Origin: Marinimicrobium hydrolyticum
GTDB taxonomy: Bacteria; Pseudomonadota; Gammaproteobacteria; Pseudomonadales; Cellvibrionaceae
NCBI RefSeq assembly: GCF_030848505.1
Contig: NZ_JAVDDU010000002.1
Coordinates: forward strand, 248,001 to 312,000
Direction: 5' to 3'
Length of the DNA stretch: 64,000 nucleotides
Shown: positions 17,760 through 27,158 of the stretch, in pieces
How the letters are laid out: each line of letters starts with the position of its first letter
How positions within the stretch are numbered: position 1 is the first letter of the stretch
The notes under the pieces: model-generated
What the model saw: only the letters and a program-made list of their open reading frames with translations
Databases searched by the model: none
Told to the model about the DNA's origin: nothing
Program-made: the position numbers and the translations under genes

Positions 17760-17824
17760 AATTTACCTCTCGTAACAGGGTTCCCGTACGGCCCGCTGTA
17801 TTGAGAAAGCGCAGGGGGAAACCA

Positions 17825-17838
17825 AGACAACGTTGTCA
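17825..17838. promoter_or_regulatory. NagR-type operator upstream of nagK
   Basis: AGACAACGTTGTCA contains the perfect GACAACGTTGTC palindrome shared with 10538 and 11822. It lies 66 bases before the nagK start codon and is the only such site for the nagK-nagP-nagX group. Confidence 0.85.
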
Positions 17839-17938
17839 GGAATCGTAAGTCACGCCGTCGCCCTTGTCAACCCGCGGGGCCACGATGATGGAAAGATTGG
17901 TTCGCCATTCAGGCGAGGCAGGAAGGGGAGCAGCGTCG

Positions 17939-18877
17939 CTAAAGCTTTTGCTGCCGCTCCAGTTCGGGGTTATCGAGCAGGTCACGAGCCAATTGTCGCC
18001 CCATCTCTATGATTTCTGTGGCCCGATGAAATTCATGAATCATGAACAAATCCCGCGGTACGCGAAATACCATATCCGGCTGAAACACTGCTAGGTGTTG
18101 GCGAGTAAGCGCCGCCATCATGGTATCCAATGAGCGCTCCATAACGCTTACGGCACTGAGCTTTGCGCGTGTTTGAGGATCGGGGTCAGAACCAAGGCCG
18201 ACCTTTCTGGCCATGGAGGACAACCAGCCTTGAGCTGGCTTATCGTCAGTATCCTCCGGTTGAGGCATAACGCTGACGGGCGGACCGTTGGCATCCACCA
18301 CAAAAATCTGGTCCGTCATGCGGCGCAATGTGGGCGCGACGGGGATGGGATTCAGGACGCTGCCGTCCACCAGGATTCGCCCTTTATACAGGTGCGGTGT
18401 GAACACCCCCGGAATGGCAATGGATGCCCTGATGGCGTGGTAAAGGGAGCCCTTACTGAACCAGACCTCGCGCTCACGCTCAATATCCACGGCCACCGCC
18501 GTGTATTCAATAGGCAAGTCTTCAATGCGGATGTCGCCGATCCATTCCTCCAGTTTGGTCATTATCTTTTGGCCGGCGATCAAACCGCTGGTACCGCCCA
18601 GGTCCAGGAGTTTGAGTATGTCGAGTTTTTGCAGTGTCATCGCCCACTCGGTGTACGCATCGAGCTTGCCAGCGGCATAGAATCCGCCCACTAAAGCGCC
18701 CATAGAGCAACCGGCAATCACGTCGATACGGTATCCGCGTGCCTCCAGCTCCTGAATCACGCCGATGTGCGCCAAACCGCGCGCGCCGCCCGAGCCCAGA
18801 ACCAGCGCAATGCGCTTGCCGTCTTTGTTCGATTTTATCGGTTGGGCCGGGCTATCCAGATGCTTCTCGTGTGCCAC
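17939..18877 (-). CDS. Patatin-like phospholipase (RssA type)
   Basis: A 312-residue patatin-family lipid hydrolase. The oxyanion-hole motif is GSGGARG (28-34), the nucleophile motif is GCSMG with Ser58, and the dyad Asp is in VDGSV (Asp171), so the catalytic residues are complete. The overall layout, with no signal peptide or beta-barrel, matches the cytoplasmic RssA-like group. I prefer the GTG at 18877, preceded by GGGAG, over a TTG five codons upstream. It is divergent from the SemiSWEET gene and its substrate is unknown. Confidence 0.88.
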   Translation of the reverse strand: MAHEKHLDSPAQPIKSNKDGKRIALVLGSGGARGLAHIGVIQELEARGYRIDVIAGCSMGALVGGFYAAGKLDAYTEWAMTLQKLDILKLLDLGGTSGLIAGQKIMTKLEEWIGDIRIEDLPIEYTAVAVDIEREREVWFSKGSLYHAIRASIAIPGVFTPHLYKGRILVDGSVLNPIPVAPTLRRMTDQIFVVDANGPPVSVMPQPEDTDDKPAQGWLSSMARKVGLGSDPDPQTRAKLSAVSVMERSLDTMMAALTRQHLAVFQPDMVFRVPRDLFMIHEFHRATEIIEMGRQLARDLLDNPELERQQKL

Positions 18878-19031
18878 AGAGTCTCCCGTCAATAAATAGT
18901 CAGAAATAGGTCAAATTTGAGGGCGCGAATCAAGCTCGCTCATGGTCAGCGATACCTACGACCATTATAATGCACTGCTTCCTCCGCGCCGTATCTTTCG
19001 CACTTTATTACTCTACATTTGGAACCAGACA

Positions 19032-19310
19032 ATGACCAATCTCGACATATTGGGGTTTACCGCCGCTTTTTGCACGACTGTGTCTTTCCTACCCCAGGCG
19101 ATCAAGGTCATACGCTCGCGCGATACGTCGTCGCTGTCCCTGGCCATGTACAGCATTTTTACCGTGGGTGTCGCCCTTTGGTTGAGCTATGGATTACATC
19201 TGCGCGACTGGGCCATAGTGACCGCCAATGCCATCACCTTGGGGTTAGCGCTGGTTATTCTGGCAAACAAGATTTACAACGATGTACTGCACAAGGCACC
19301 CCAGCGGTAG
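19032..19310 (+). CDS. SemiSWEET-type sugar transporter
   Basis: A 92-residue protein with three hydrophobic helices and the PQ-loop motif in TVSFLPQAIKVIRSRDTSSLS (Pro-Gln at about 22-23), which is the SemiSWEET/MtN3 pattern. Such proteins dimerise to form a bidirectional sugar channel in the inner membrane. The start at MTNLDILGF gives the standard length; the upstream in-frame extension of 30 codons is charged and unlike the family. The substrate is unknown. Confidence 0.9.
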   Translation: MTNLDILGFTAAFCTTVSFLPQAIKVIRSRDTSSLSLAMYSIFTVGVALWLSYGLHLRDWAIVTANAITLGLALVILANKIYNDVLHKAPQR

Positions 19311-19431
19311 CCGGTATTGCCGTTTATCCCCCAATGCCGCCGTCTAGCACCTAATGTCCCGCTCACTTCTGCACTGTTTAACAATAACAACATAACGCTT
19401 TCGTTCTCGCCATCAAATAAGGAAATGCACA

Positions 19432-19869
19432 ATGAAATCTGTATGGATAGTAATCGCCCTATGTTTAATCACCTTCTCTTGCGCTTCAGCACCCGAGCAA
19501 CAAGCACCTGAAGGCGACGTATCTCCTGAAACTGAAAGTAAAGCGGCGACCGTAGTTGATGGTCACTTGGTGGCATACAATGACCACGATTTAGAGGGGA
19601 TGCTCGCGTTTTTTCACCCGGAAATTGAAGCCTATAGCCCTTTTGGAGAGCCGCAATTACAAGGAATTGAATCATTCAGAGCGGCCTTTGCAGAGACTTT
19701 CAAGATGAAGCCCCATGAAGTGGTTGTGTCACGAATCATTCAAGGCGACTATGTGATCGATCAAGTCGACCTCACCCTTCATATTGACGAACGCGTCGTC
19801 AGCAAACGCGGTACGGTAATCTATGCCATTGAGGATGGATTGATCCGTAGGTTGACAGTTTTGGAATAA
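19432..19869 (+). CDS. NTF2/SnoaL-like lipoprotein
   Basis: A 145-residue predicted lipoprotein: signal MKSVWIVIALCLITFSC with lipobox Cys17. It is followed by a domain (about 35-145) that reads like the steroid-isomerase/nuclear-transport-factor-2 fold, starting VVDGHLVAYNDHDLEGMLAFFHPEIEAYSPFGEP. Many such domains bind small hydrophobic ligands or have no known activity. It stands alone, 125 bases before the serine hydrolase operon. Confidence 0.75.
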   Translation: MKSVWIVIALCLITFSCASAPEQQAPEGDVSPETESKAATVVDGHLVAYNDHDLEGMLAFFHPEIEAYSPFGEPQLQGIESFRAAFAETFKMKPHEVVVSRIIQGDYVIDQVDLTLHIDERVVSKRGTVIYAIEDGLIRRLTVLE

Positions 19870-19994
19870 ATAGGATAACTGCCGCTCGGCACCTATTACC
19901 CTGGCAAGCCGGGCGAAGGTCGATAATGCAGACAACAACGGTTGAAGCGCTTTCGGAAGGCTGGTGAGACGCTGCCAATATAAGGAAGATACCC

Positions 19995-21920
19995 ATGGTC
20001 TACACGAATAAACACGATTTTTCAGCGAGCGTCGCTCACGGACGCGCACTTTTGGGGAGCGTTCTGCTACTTTTCTTGCTGTCGCTCGCACTGGCACTGC
20101 CAGCTCGCGCGGAAACCCCGAAGGAGGCCATCAATACTCTGGAAAAACTCCAAGCCGCCGTAGCCCTTGCCTTTGAGGAGACGGACACCACCGCCCTGGG
20201 CATTGCGGTGATTGATAGAGGCGAATTGATTTGGCTGGAGGCCATGGGACAGGCCAATGTGGAAAAACAGATTCCCGCCACACCGGACACCCTGTTTCGG
20301 ATCGGCTCCATCTCAAAAATGTTTACCGCTCTATCGGTGCTCAAGCTGGTAGAAGAAGGACGACTGGACCTGAACGCACCTTTGCGTGAATTGGTTCCAG
20401 AAGTGGCTTTTGACAATCCTTGGGAAGCGGAGCACCCGGTCCGACTGGTCCACATGTTAGAACACACTGCGGGCTGGGGCGACTCGCTCATTGCCGAGTT
20501 AGCTTACCGTGACGCTGCCACAATTACTCTGGACAAAGCACTGGCCCTGTTTCCAAAAACTCGCAAATCCCGGTGGGTCCCCGGCACGCGACTGGCGTAC
20601 AGCAATACTGGAACCGGTGTGGCGGGTTACGTGGTGGAGAAAGTTACCGGCATGCCTCTTGAAGAGTATGTGCAAGAAAACTTCTTTGATCCGCTCAATA
20701 TGCCCACCGCTACCTTCTTTAAACCCGAAGACGCCGAGCGCCACGCCAGAGCTTATACTAACGACGAAGCGCTGAACTACTGGCATATCATTTACCGGCC
20801 CGCGGGTTCCGTCAACGCGTCACCTGCGGAGATGGTAAACCTGCTGCACTTCTTTCTTGAGCGTGGCCAATTCGAGCAGAACACGTTAGTCGCAGAAGCC
20901 TCCATTGACAGGATGGAGCGCCCCACGACCACCCTGGGTGCGGAACACGGCGTCCTTTCCGGCTATGGTTTGGCTAATTACGTGACGGGGTTTGAGGACT
21001 ACGCCGTGCCATTTTACGGCCATGACGGAGGCATGATGGGCGCCGTGTCCGCCTTTGCTTACGCCCCCGAGCTGAACAGTGGCTATACTTTTTCCTTCAC
21101 GGGCAACGGCGAAGTGAGGGGTCGCGTTTCAGATGCCATCCGCGAATACCTGCTGCGCGATCGGGTGCCCCCCACAATAGAACCGTCCCCTTTACCAGAA
21201 TCATTCGCTAACGCGACGGGACTGTACACGCCCATCAACCCTCGCAGCGACAGAGATAACTTTCTGCCTTCTTATCTAACAGCCTTGCGCATTTACACTG
21301 AAGATTCCCACCTTCGACGTATGCCGGTGGCGGGCGGCTGGCCAGCGCCCAGCAAGGAATACGCTTTGGGAGATAACCTTCTGGTCAGCACCTGGACTGG
21401 TCTACCCAATATGGCTTGGGTACAGGATCCATTAGCTGGCGAAGCCCTGCAAATTGACTCAGGGCTGTACGTGAAAACATCCCCGCTGTTGGTGTGGGGA
21501 CAAATGGGATTCTTGGCCGCGCTGGCTCTATTTAGTGCAGTAGCCATTATTTATGCACTTGCATGGGCGCCACTGTCTGTCTATCGAAAAACGTTTCGCT
21601 CTGCCCCGGCGCAGGCGAAGTTCTGGCCAACCATGACAAGCCTGCTGCTTTTGGCCGTGATCATTCGGGGCGCCACCGTGGATAATACGCAGCTGAACGC
21701 TTTGGGCCATATTTCGGCTCTGTCTCTTAGCATGTTTGTCTTGACCTTGGCTTACGGCGTAGCCGCCGTGTGGAGTAGCGTTACTCTGGTACGCTTGCGC
21801 GAGACGGGTATCAAACGAGCTACTTTTGTTTTCTGTGCTTTAGTGACCCTTCTACACCTTGGTTTCACATTGCACCTTGCAAGTCACGGCATGATCGGCC
21901 TTAGATCCTGGACTATTTGA
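19995..21920 (+). CDS. Beta-lactamase-fold serine hydrolase with C-terminal membrane domain
   Basis: A 641-residue protein. A signal or anchor (about 18-40) is followed by a class-C beta-lactamase/penicillin-binding-like domain (about 50-390) with the SxxK motif SISK (Ser105, Lys108) and the YSN motif (Tyr about 201). The third motif, usually KTG, appears to be replaced by HDGG (FYGHDGGMMG), as in esterase or peptidase relatives. The C-terminal 140 residues hold four hydrophobic helices. The active site should be periplasmic. It is the first gene of an operon: the histidine kinase ATG lies one base after its stop. A sensing or cell-wall-fragment-processing role for the kinase is plausible but inferred. 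Confidence 0.88.
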   Translation: MVYTNKHDFSASVAHGRALLGSVLLLFLLSLALALPARAETPKEAINTLEKLQAAVALAFEETDTTALGIAVIDRGELIWLEAMGQANVEKQIPATPDTLFRIGSISKMFTALSVLKLVEEGRLDLNAPLRELVPEVAFDNPWEAEHPVRLVHMLEHTAGWGDSLIAELAYRDAATITLDKALALFPKTRKSRWVPGTRLAYSNTGTGVAGYVVEKVTGMPLEEYVQENFFDPLNMPTATFFKPEDAERHARAYTNDEALNYWHIIYRPAGSVNASPAEMVNLLHFFLERGQFEQNTLVAEASIDRMERPTTTLGAEHGVLSGYGLANYVTGFEDYAVPFYGHDGGMMGAVSAFAYAPELNSGYTFSFTGNGEVRGRVSDAIREYLLRDRVPPTIEPSPLPESFANATGLYTPINPRSDRDNFLPSYLTALRIYTEDSHLRRMPVAGGWPAPSKEYALGDNLLVSTWTGLPNMAWVQDPLAGEALQIDSGLYVKTSPLLVWGQMGFLAALALFSAVAIIYALAWAPLSVYRKTFRSAPAQAKFWPTMTSLLLLAVIIRGATVDNTQLNALGHISALSLSMFVLTLAYGVAAVWSSVTLVRLRETGIKRATFVFCALVTLLHLGFTLHLASHGMIGLRSWTI

Positions 21921-21921
21921 T

Positions 21922-23070
21922 ATGAGTCGCCCTACCTTTATGAACGCTTTGGACGCACCAAAAATCGGTGGTATCTCGCAAAGGATTCGCCTGTTTCCCA
22001 AGGACCGCACCTTCTGGATGTACCAGGGCACTTTTTTGTTGCTGGTGGGTTTAGCGCAAGTGATACAGATCTTTCTATGGCGGGAAGAGAAGCCATTTAA
22101 CTTAGTGGGCACGTTCGTCTGGTTGTCTCTGTTCACGCTCGGCGTGCTTTACTTCCGGGCGCACTACCAAAAATACCGCTGGCAGCATCTGAAAACTGGC
22201 CGCCTTATGGGGCTTTCGTTTGGCTACGCGCTCGGCGTCGCATTACTTGTCACCTTGCTTACGCTGGCCATATTAGTGCCCCTTTTCTGGTCGGAAAAGT
22301 TCGTATCAGAAGCGCTGACTGAGGCCAATACGAGCCTAACTGAGCAGCTGATGCAAATGTTTGTCGGCAACTTTCTGGCCACGGCCCTTTTTGCTAGCGC
22401 CTGGATCTTTGTTTATCTGGGCATCAGTAACACACGACGGGCCCGCCAGGCTGAGGTGGACAACCTAAAGCTGGCTATCAGCTTAAAAGAAGCGCGCTTA
22501 GCCAGCTTGTCCAACCAACTCAACCCGCACTTTTTGTTCAACAGCCTGAACAATATTCGCTTTATGATCCATGAAAACCCCGAGCATGCAGATCATACCA
22601 TTACCGCATTTTCGGAAATTCTTCGGTATTCTCTGGAAAGTGGGCGAAACGAAAAAGTCACGCTAGCCGAGGAGCTAGCCATCGTTGAGCGCTACATTGA
22701 AGTGGTGTCTCTGCAATTGGAGGAGCGGCTGGATTTTCGACTGCAAATTCCTGAGGCGCTACAAAGTTGTCTTATTCCACCCATGAGCCTGCAACTGTTG
22801 GTGGAAAACGCGATCAAGCACGGTATCGACCAGTTGCGAGAACGATCGGTTCTGGAAGTTGTGGCCGAAGACCTCGGCCAACAACTGCGGATCACTGTGA
22901 AAAACCCTGTTCCAAATACCCAGTGTGATCCGTTGCAAAGCACGGGAACAGGCCTCAAAAATATTCAACTGCGCCTTAGCCTGTTGTACGGTGACGCCGC
23001 TCACCTAAAAGCTGACAAGGTCAATACCGAATTCGTTGTCACCATGATTTTGCCGAAGGAGACGTCGTGA
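21922..23070 (+). CDS. LytS/AlgZ-type sensor histidine kinase
   Basis: A 382-residue membrane kinase with four hydrophobic segments in the first 170 residues, a short coiled linker, and a His_kinase domain of the LytS/YehU type. The phosphoacceptor is His at about 202 in QLNPHFLFNSLNN. A HATPase_c domain follows, with LLVENAIKHGI (N box) and GTGLKNIQLRL (G box). There is no recognisable ligand-binding domain, so sensing probably involves the membrane helices or the co-transcribed hydrolase. Its stop overlaps the start of the response regulator. Confidence 0.92.
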   Translation: MSRPTFMNALDAPKIGGISQRIRLFPKDRTFWMYQGTFLLLVGLAQVIQIFLWREEKPFNLVGTFVWLSLFTLGVLYFRAHYQKYRWQHLKTGRLMGLSFGYALGVALLVTLLTLAILVPLFWSEKFVSEALTEANTSLTEQLMQMFVGNFLATALFASAWIFVYLGISNTRRARQAEVDNLKLAISLKEARLASLSNQLNPHFLFNSLNNIRFMIHENPEHADHTITAFSEILRYSLESGRNEKVTLAEELAIVERYIEVVSLQLEERLDFRLQIPEALQSCLIPPMSLQLLVENAIKHGIDQLRERSVLEVVAEDLGQQLRITVKNPVPNTQCDPLQSTGTGLKNIQLRLSLLYGDAAHLKADKVNTEFVVTMILPKETS

Positions 23071-23780
23071 AAGCACTTGTTATAGAAGATTCCCGCCTCG
23101 CCAGAAACGGTCTACTCAAGATGCTGTCGGGTTTTAAAGATCTGGAAGTTGTAGGCGCGGCCGGAGATGCCGTCCAGGCCCGTGAACTAATTGACCAACA
23201 CCGTCCTGGGCTGTTGTTCCTCGATATTCATATGCCGGGCGAGACTGGTTTTGAGCTTCTTGAAACCCTCGACTACCAGCCTCGCATTATATTCACCACC
23301 GCTTATTCAGAACACGCGATCCGCTCATTTGACTACCGGACCGTCGATTATCTGCTCAAACCCATTAGCCAGGAACGGTTGGCGGTGGCCATCGAAAAAC
23401 TGGCATCAGAGGAAGAATCAGACTCCGAGCAACCGGAGCCTCCCCTGGAGCTAAACAGCCGAATTTTCGTCAAGGACGGGAGCGAATGCCATTTGATTGA
23501 AGTTCAATCCATCGAGCATTTTGAGAATTGCAAAAACTACGCGCGACTGTTCTTTAATGGAAAAAAGGCTTTTGTTAAAAAATCCCTTAGTCAGCTGGAG
23601 CAGCGGTTGCCCTCCAAGCTTTTCTTCCGAGCCAACCGCCAGTTCATTATTAATCTCGATGCGATTACATCAATCTCAGAAGCGATTCACGAGGGGTACG
23701 ACGTGACCATGAGAAATGGCGAGACAATCGAAATATCCCGACGCAATGCCCAGCGACTCAAAGAGCTTATGAGTTTGTAG
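23067..23780 (+). CDS. LytTR-family response regulator
   Basis: A 237-residue regulator: receiver domain (1-120) with phospho-acceptor Asp53 in LLFLDIHMPG, and a LytTR DNA-binding domain (about 135-235) containing FFRANRQFIINLDAI, typical of AlgR/LytR/YehT proteins. Translation starts at a GTG that overlaps the TGA of the kinase gene (GTGA). The pair is therefore a coupled LytS/LytR-like system. Its targets are unknown; the LytTR domain would bind paired direct repeats. Confidence 0.93.
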   Translation: MKALVIEDSRLARNGLLKMLSGFKDLEVVGAAGDAVQARELIDQHRPGLLFLDIHMPGETGFELLETLDYQPRIIFTTAYSEHAIRSFDYRTVDYLLKPISQERLAVAIEKLASEEESDSEQPEPPLELNSRIFVKDGSECHLIEVQSIEHFENCKNYARLFFNGKKAFVKKSLSQLEQRLPSKLFFRANRQFIINLDAITSISEAIHEGYDVTMRNGETIEISRRNAQRLKELMSL

Positions 23781-23788
23781 GGAAGCCG

Positions 23789-24742
23789 CTATGGAGTTTT
23801 AGCCTTGTCCGCATGGAAACCGATTTCGTCTTCCACCAAATAGATGGGTCGGTTTTTTACTTCTTTATAGATACGCCCGATGTACTCGCCCAAGAGGCCA
23901 AGAAAGAACAACTGTATACCGCCCATAAAAAGTACGGCCACCAAAAGAGACGCATAACCAGGCACATCCACCCCTGTAATCACGGTTTTAAAGATTACCC
24001 AGAGGCCAAACAGAAACGAGAAGGTGGCTACCGTCAGCCCCAGGTAAATACCCGCGCGAATCGGGAAAGTACTGAAGGAGGTAATGCCGCTCAGGGCGAA
24101 GTTCCAGAGGTTCCAGTAGTTGTATTTTGAGGTACCTTGGGCGCGCTTTTGTCGCTCAAACTCAATGACGGTGTGCTTGAGCCCAGGCCAACAGAAAAGC
24201 CCTTTCATAAAGCGGTCTTTTTCCGGTAATTGCTTGATGGCTTCAATGACTCCGCGATCCAGCAGCCGAAAATCACCGACGTCCTCCGGGATTTTGATGT
24301 CGCTCAGGCGGTTAAACACCTTGTAAAACAAACGCGCCGTTTTTCGCTTAATGAGGCCATCGGTTTTACGTGATGATCTTTTGGCGTAGACCACCTGATA
24401 CCCTTCACGCCACTTGGCCAGCATGGCCGCGATCAGCTCCGGGGGGTCTTGAAGGTCGGCATCCATGGGCAGAGCCACGTCGCCGCTGGCGTAATCCAGA
24501 GCGGCGGTCATGGCGGCCTCTTTGCCGAAGTTGCGGCTCAATGCCACGATTTTGATCCGCGGATTGCGCTCGGCGTGCTGTTTGAGCAGAGACAGAGTGT
24601 CGTCCCTTGAGCCATCATCCACGCAGACGATCTCGTAATCGATATCCAGTGGGGCCAAGGCCGCTTCCAGAGCCTGAAAGTACTCGCCCAGGCCTGCAGC
24701 CTCGTTATACATAGGGGTGAGGATAGATAACAACTGACGCAT
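23789..24742 (-). CDS. Family 2 glycosyltransferase (GtrB/ArnC/DPM-like)
   Basis: A 317-residue polyprenyl-phosphate glycosyltransferase. The GT-A domain (about 5-225) has LSILTPMYNEAAGL at the start, the nucleotide-sugar DDGSRDDT (about 44-51) and the metal-site DADLQDPPEL (about 98-107), and is followed by two transmembrane helices (about 232-255 and 266-290). This layout is shared by GtrB, YkoT and ArnC, which load a sugar from a nucleotide donor onto undecaprenyl phosphate. The start at 24742 follows GGAGTGG. No flippase or partner gene is adjacent, and the sugar is unknown. Confidence 0.9.
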   Translation of the reverse strand: MRQLLSILTPMYNEAAGLGEYFQALEAALAPLDIDYEIVCVDDGSRDDTLSLLKQHAERNPRIKIVALSRNFGKEAAMTAALDYASGDVALPMDADLQDPPELIAAMLAKWREGYQVVYAKRSSRKTDGLIKRKTARLFYKVFNRLSDIKIPEDVGDFRLLDRGVIEAIKQLPEKDRFMKGLFCWPGLKHTVIEFERQKRAQGTSKYNYWNLWNFALSGITSFSTFPIRAGIYLGLTVATFSFLFGLWVIFKTVITGVDVPGYASLLVAVLFMGGIQLFFLGLLGEYIGRIYKEVKNRPIYLVEDEIGFHADKAKTP

Positions 24743-24954
24743 GACCACTCCAATGGTGGGGAAGATTTTGGGTGCGCCAAGCAGATCCGGTGACGGGCCG
24801 CCATTTGAGGCGCGAGTGTCGGGCTATTTTCCACTAACTGTAGCGCGTCTGTCACCCGATCCGTTTAAGCCATTATCACTTAAGGACTTTTTAAACATGG
24901 CACGAAATCTGCTCAAAAGCGACCACAACACCAACAGAGCAATAAGGAATTGCC

Positions 24955-25635
24955 ATGAAACTAATACGCGTTTACCGCGCACTACTGGCGGGTGGCCTGC
25001 TAGCTCTACTCGCCGTATCGGCGCAAGCAGCGACCATCCAACTGAACTATCAACACAACCTCGGTAGCGGCACCCCTTCCGGGCACATCACTGGTGTAAG
25101 CCCCAGAGTATTCGCGGGCGAGTTTGAATTTTCCACCAGCAATAACAGTACAGATATGATTCAGTGGGATGATGGACTGAGTGCATTTTGTATTCAAACC
25201 AGCACCTTTCTACAAACCAGCTCGGTGTACACGGCCACCGCCGGCCTCGGTAGCTTTACCGGCACAAGCCAAGGCACCCTCATAGACCGCCTGTTTTCTA
25301 GCTATTACGAAAGCTCCAAATCCAGCCAAGTGGGCAGTGCGGCGTTCCAGTTGGCGCTGTGGGAAATTATCAATGAAGGTACTGACAGCCTCAACTTGGG
25401 CAGCGGTTCCTTTAGAGCATCTCACTTCGGCTCAACCACTCTTAACTTAGCCGGTAGTTGGTTGGGCTCACTGGACAACAATGCCGCCTCAGGGGTATAC
25501 GACTTTTACATCCTGACTTCAGACACATCACAGGATCTAATAACTGTTACAGCACGTGTTCCGGAGCCTGCAGCCGCGTCACTACTGTTTATCGGATTGC
25601 TGGCGCTGTATCGAATGCGGCGTCGGGCTAGCTAA
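24955..25635 (+). CDS. PEP-CTERM sorting-domain protein
   Basis: A 226-residue secreted protein with a signal peptide (to about residue 24, LAVSAQA) and a C-terminal sorting signal: VPEPAAASLLFIGLLALYRMRRR, consisting of the Pro-Glu-Pro motif, one hydrophobic helix and an Arg cluster. Such proteins are processed by an exosortase, encoded elsewhere. The body is Ser/Thr/Gly-rich, contains the segment AAFQLALWEIINEG and shows no enzyme motif. It is divergent from the glycosyltransferase and ends at a terminator. Confidence 0.88.
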   Translation: MKLIRVYRALLAGGLLALLAVSAQAATIQLNYQHNLGSGTPSGHITGVSPRVFAGEFEFSTSNNSTDMIQWDDGLSAFCIQTSTFLQTSSVYTATAGLGSFTGTSQGTLIDRLFSSYYESSKSSQVGSAAFQLALWEIINEGTDSLNLGSGSFRASHFGSTTLNLAGSWLGSLDNNAASGVYDFYILTSDTSQDLITVTARVPEPAAASLLFIGLLALYRMRRRAS

Positions 25636-25643
25636 TAGTTCTA

Positions 25644-25676
25644 AGCAAAAAGCCCGCATCGCGCGGGCTTTTTGCT
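25644..25676. terminator. Bidirectional terminator between PEP-CTERM and diguanylate cyclase genes
   Basis: AGCAAAAAGCCCGC and GCGGGCTTTTTGCT flank a five-base loop, giving A and T tracts on both sides. It lies between convergent genes and can serve both. Confidence 0.92.
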
Positions 25677-25693
25677 TCTCCTTTACTGTATAT

Positions 25694-27010
25694 TCAGTCG
25701 GAAACCACCACCCGGTTTCGGCCTAGGTCCTTAGCCCGGTATAGGGCTTGATCCGCACGCTCAAAGATCTGCTCAAGAGACTCCCGCTCACCCAAAGTGG
25801 CCACACCAAAGCTAGCCGTGACGCCGACATCTTCATCAAAGTGGTGCAGGGAAATTTTCACCCGTAGCTTTTCAGCGATGGCGGCAGCATCTCTGAGACT
25901 GGTATTACGACATACCAACGCAAACTCTTCACCACCCCAGCGGGCAAATAGGTCGCTACCGCGAATATTTTCCTGGACGAGTGTAGAGAGCGCTGTGAGG
26001 ATACGGTCTCCCACAGCGTGTCCGTAAGTGTCATTAATGGGTTTAAACTGGTCGATGTCCAACATCACAATAGACAGCGGTTTTCCGGCGCGCCGCCGCT
26101 CTTCCAGCCCTACCTTTAGCGCTTCTTCTATGCCGGTGCGGTTAAAGGCTCCAGTAAGCGGGTCGGTTTTGGTTTTTTGTTCCAGTTGCTGCCCGCGGTG
26201 GTCCAGCAGGGCGTTGATTTCCAGCAGCTCCCGCTCGCGCTGACTCCTTCTTCTCAGCTCGCGGTTGAGTTTGACCGTACGCGAACCTAGAAACACCAAT
26301 GCCGCTATCAACCAGCTGCCAACAATGCCCTGATACCAACGCTCAGACGTGAGCACCTGGCCAGTGAACTCCACTCTCTCCATACGGAATGTATGCAGCC
26401 CTGGTTGTGGAGCAGAGCCGGTTTGCACTTCGAGAACCACAATATTGTCGAACTGCGGGTGTGCCAGCTCCGGCGCAATGCGGTAGCGTTGAAACCACCA
26501 GTTGGCGACAAAAAAGTCGTGCATGGAAAATTCAAACGGCCCGCCGCTGGCCATCTCGGCATCAAACTCGATCTGATTGTATTTTGTCGTGTCGTGGAGT
26601 TCGGGCGTGCTATAAACCGGGTCGTGATTGCGCAGGTAGAAGCGGATGCTTTCTGTGGGGCCTTCGTAGTCCAACCAGATTCTGATGCGATCGTAGTTGC
26701 GCAAATCCAGTCCGTCCGTCCGTGCCTGATCAAGTATCAACTCAAAGCCGCAGAACGAATAGATGGCCTGTTCGGCCAAAACACAGCGCCACTCCATGGC
26801 GTCGGAATCAATGATTTCAGAGGTGCTGAGACCGCCATCGACAGAGTCGTTGTAGTGAGATACCTCTCCGTGCCGAGCATCGATGGTGAAGCCGGTTTGC
26901 AGGATCGGTCGCTCGGCGACAATTGCCACGAGTGTGAGAACGACAAAAAGCGCCAGTGCGATCTCAACTCCGAAACGGCTGAGGAAGTGCTTTTGATTCT
27001 CTTCCGCCAT
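25694..27010 (-). CDS. Diguanylate cyclase with periplasmic sensory domain
   Basis: A predicted 438-residue membrane protein: one helix at about 14-32, a periplasmic domain of about 190 residues, a second helix at about 215-235, a short coiled coil, and a C-terminal GGDEF domain (about 275-435). The active-site motif is intact as GGEEF within ARWGGEEFALV, so synthesis of cyclic-di-GMP is expected. I see no RxxD inhibitory site directly before it. The periplasmic domain reads as mainly beta and resembles jelly-roll, carbohydrate-binding-like folds; this is a guess. The ATG at 27010 gives a compact N-terminus, but the frame stays open to 27112 and the ribosome site is weak. Confidence 0.85.
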   Translation of the reverse strand: MAEENQKHFLSRFGVEIALALFVVLTLVAIVAERPILQTGFTIDARHGEVSHYNDSVDGGLSTSEIIDSDAMEWRCVLAEQAIYSFCGFELILDQARTDGLDLRNYDRIRIWLDYEGPTESIRFYLRNHDPVYSTPELHDTTKYNQIEFDAEMASGGPFEFSMHDFFVANWWFQRYRIAPELAHPQFDNIVVLEVQTGSAPQPGLHTFRMERVEFTGQVLTSERWYQGIVGSWLIAALVFLGSRTVKLNRELRRRSQRERELLEINALLDHRGQQLEQKTKTDPLTGAFNRTGIEEALKVGLEERRRAGKPLSIVMLDIDQFKPINDTYGHAVGDRILTALSTLVQENIRGSDLFARWGGEEFALVCRNTSLRDAAAIAEKLRVKISLHHFDEDVGVTASFGVATLGERESLEQIFERADQALYRAKDLGRNRVVVSD

Positions 27011-27158
27011 TAATTGTATCCAAGCCCAGTGGTTTTCGCTCTTGTCTCCTACCGCACCTCTAATAATGCGACTGAAGCATACCCGCCACCGCCTGGTGAA
27101 CGGTTGATCCAAATCAAATGGCCATATGGTAGGCCCGCCCCGTCACAATAAAAGCCGT

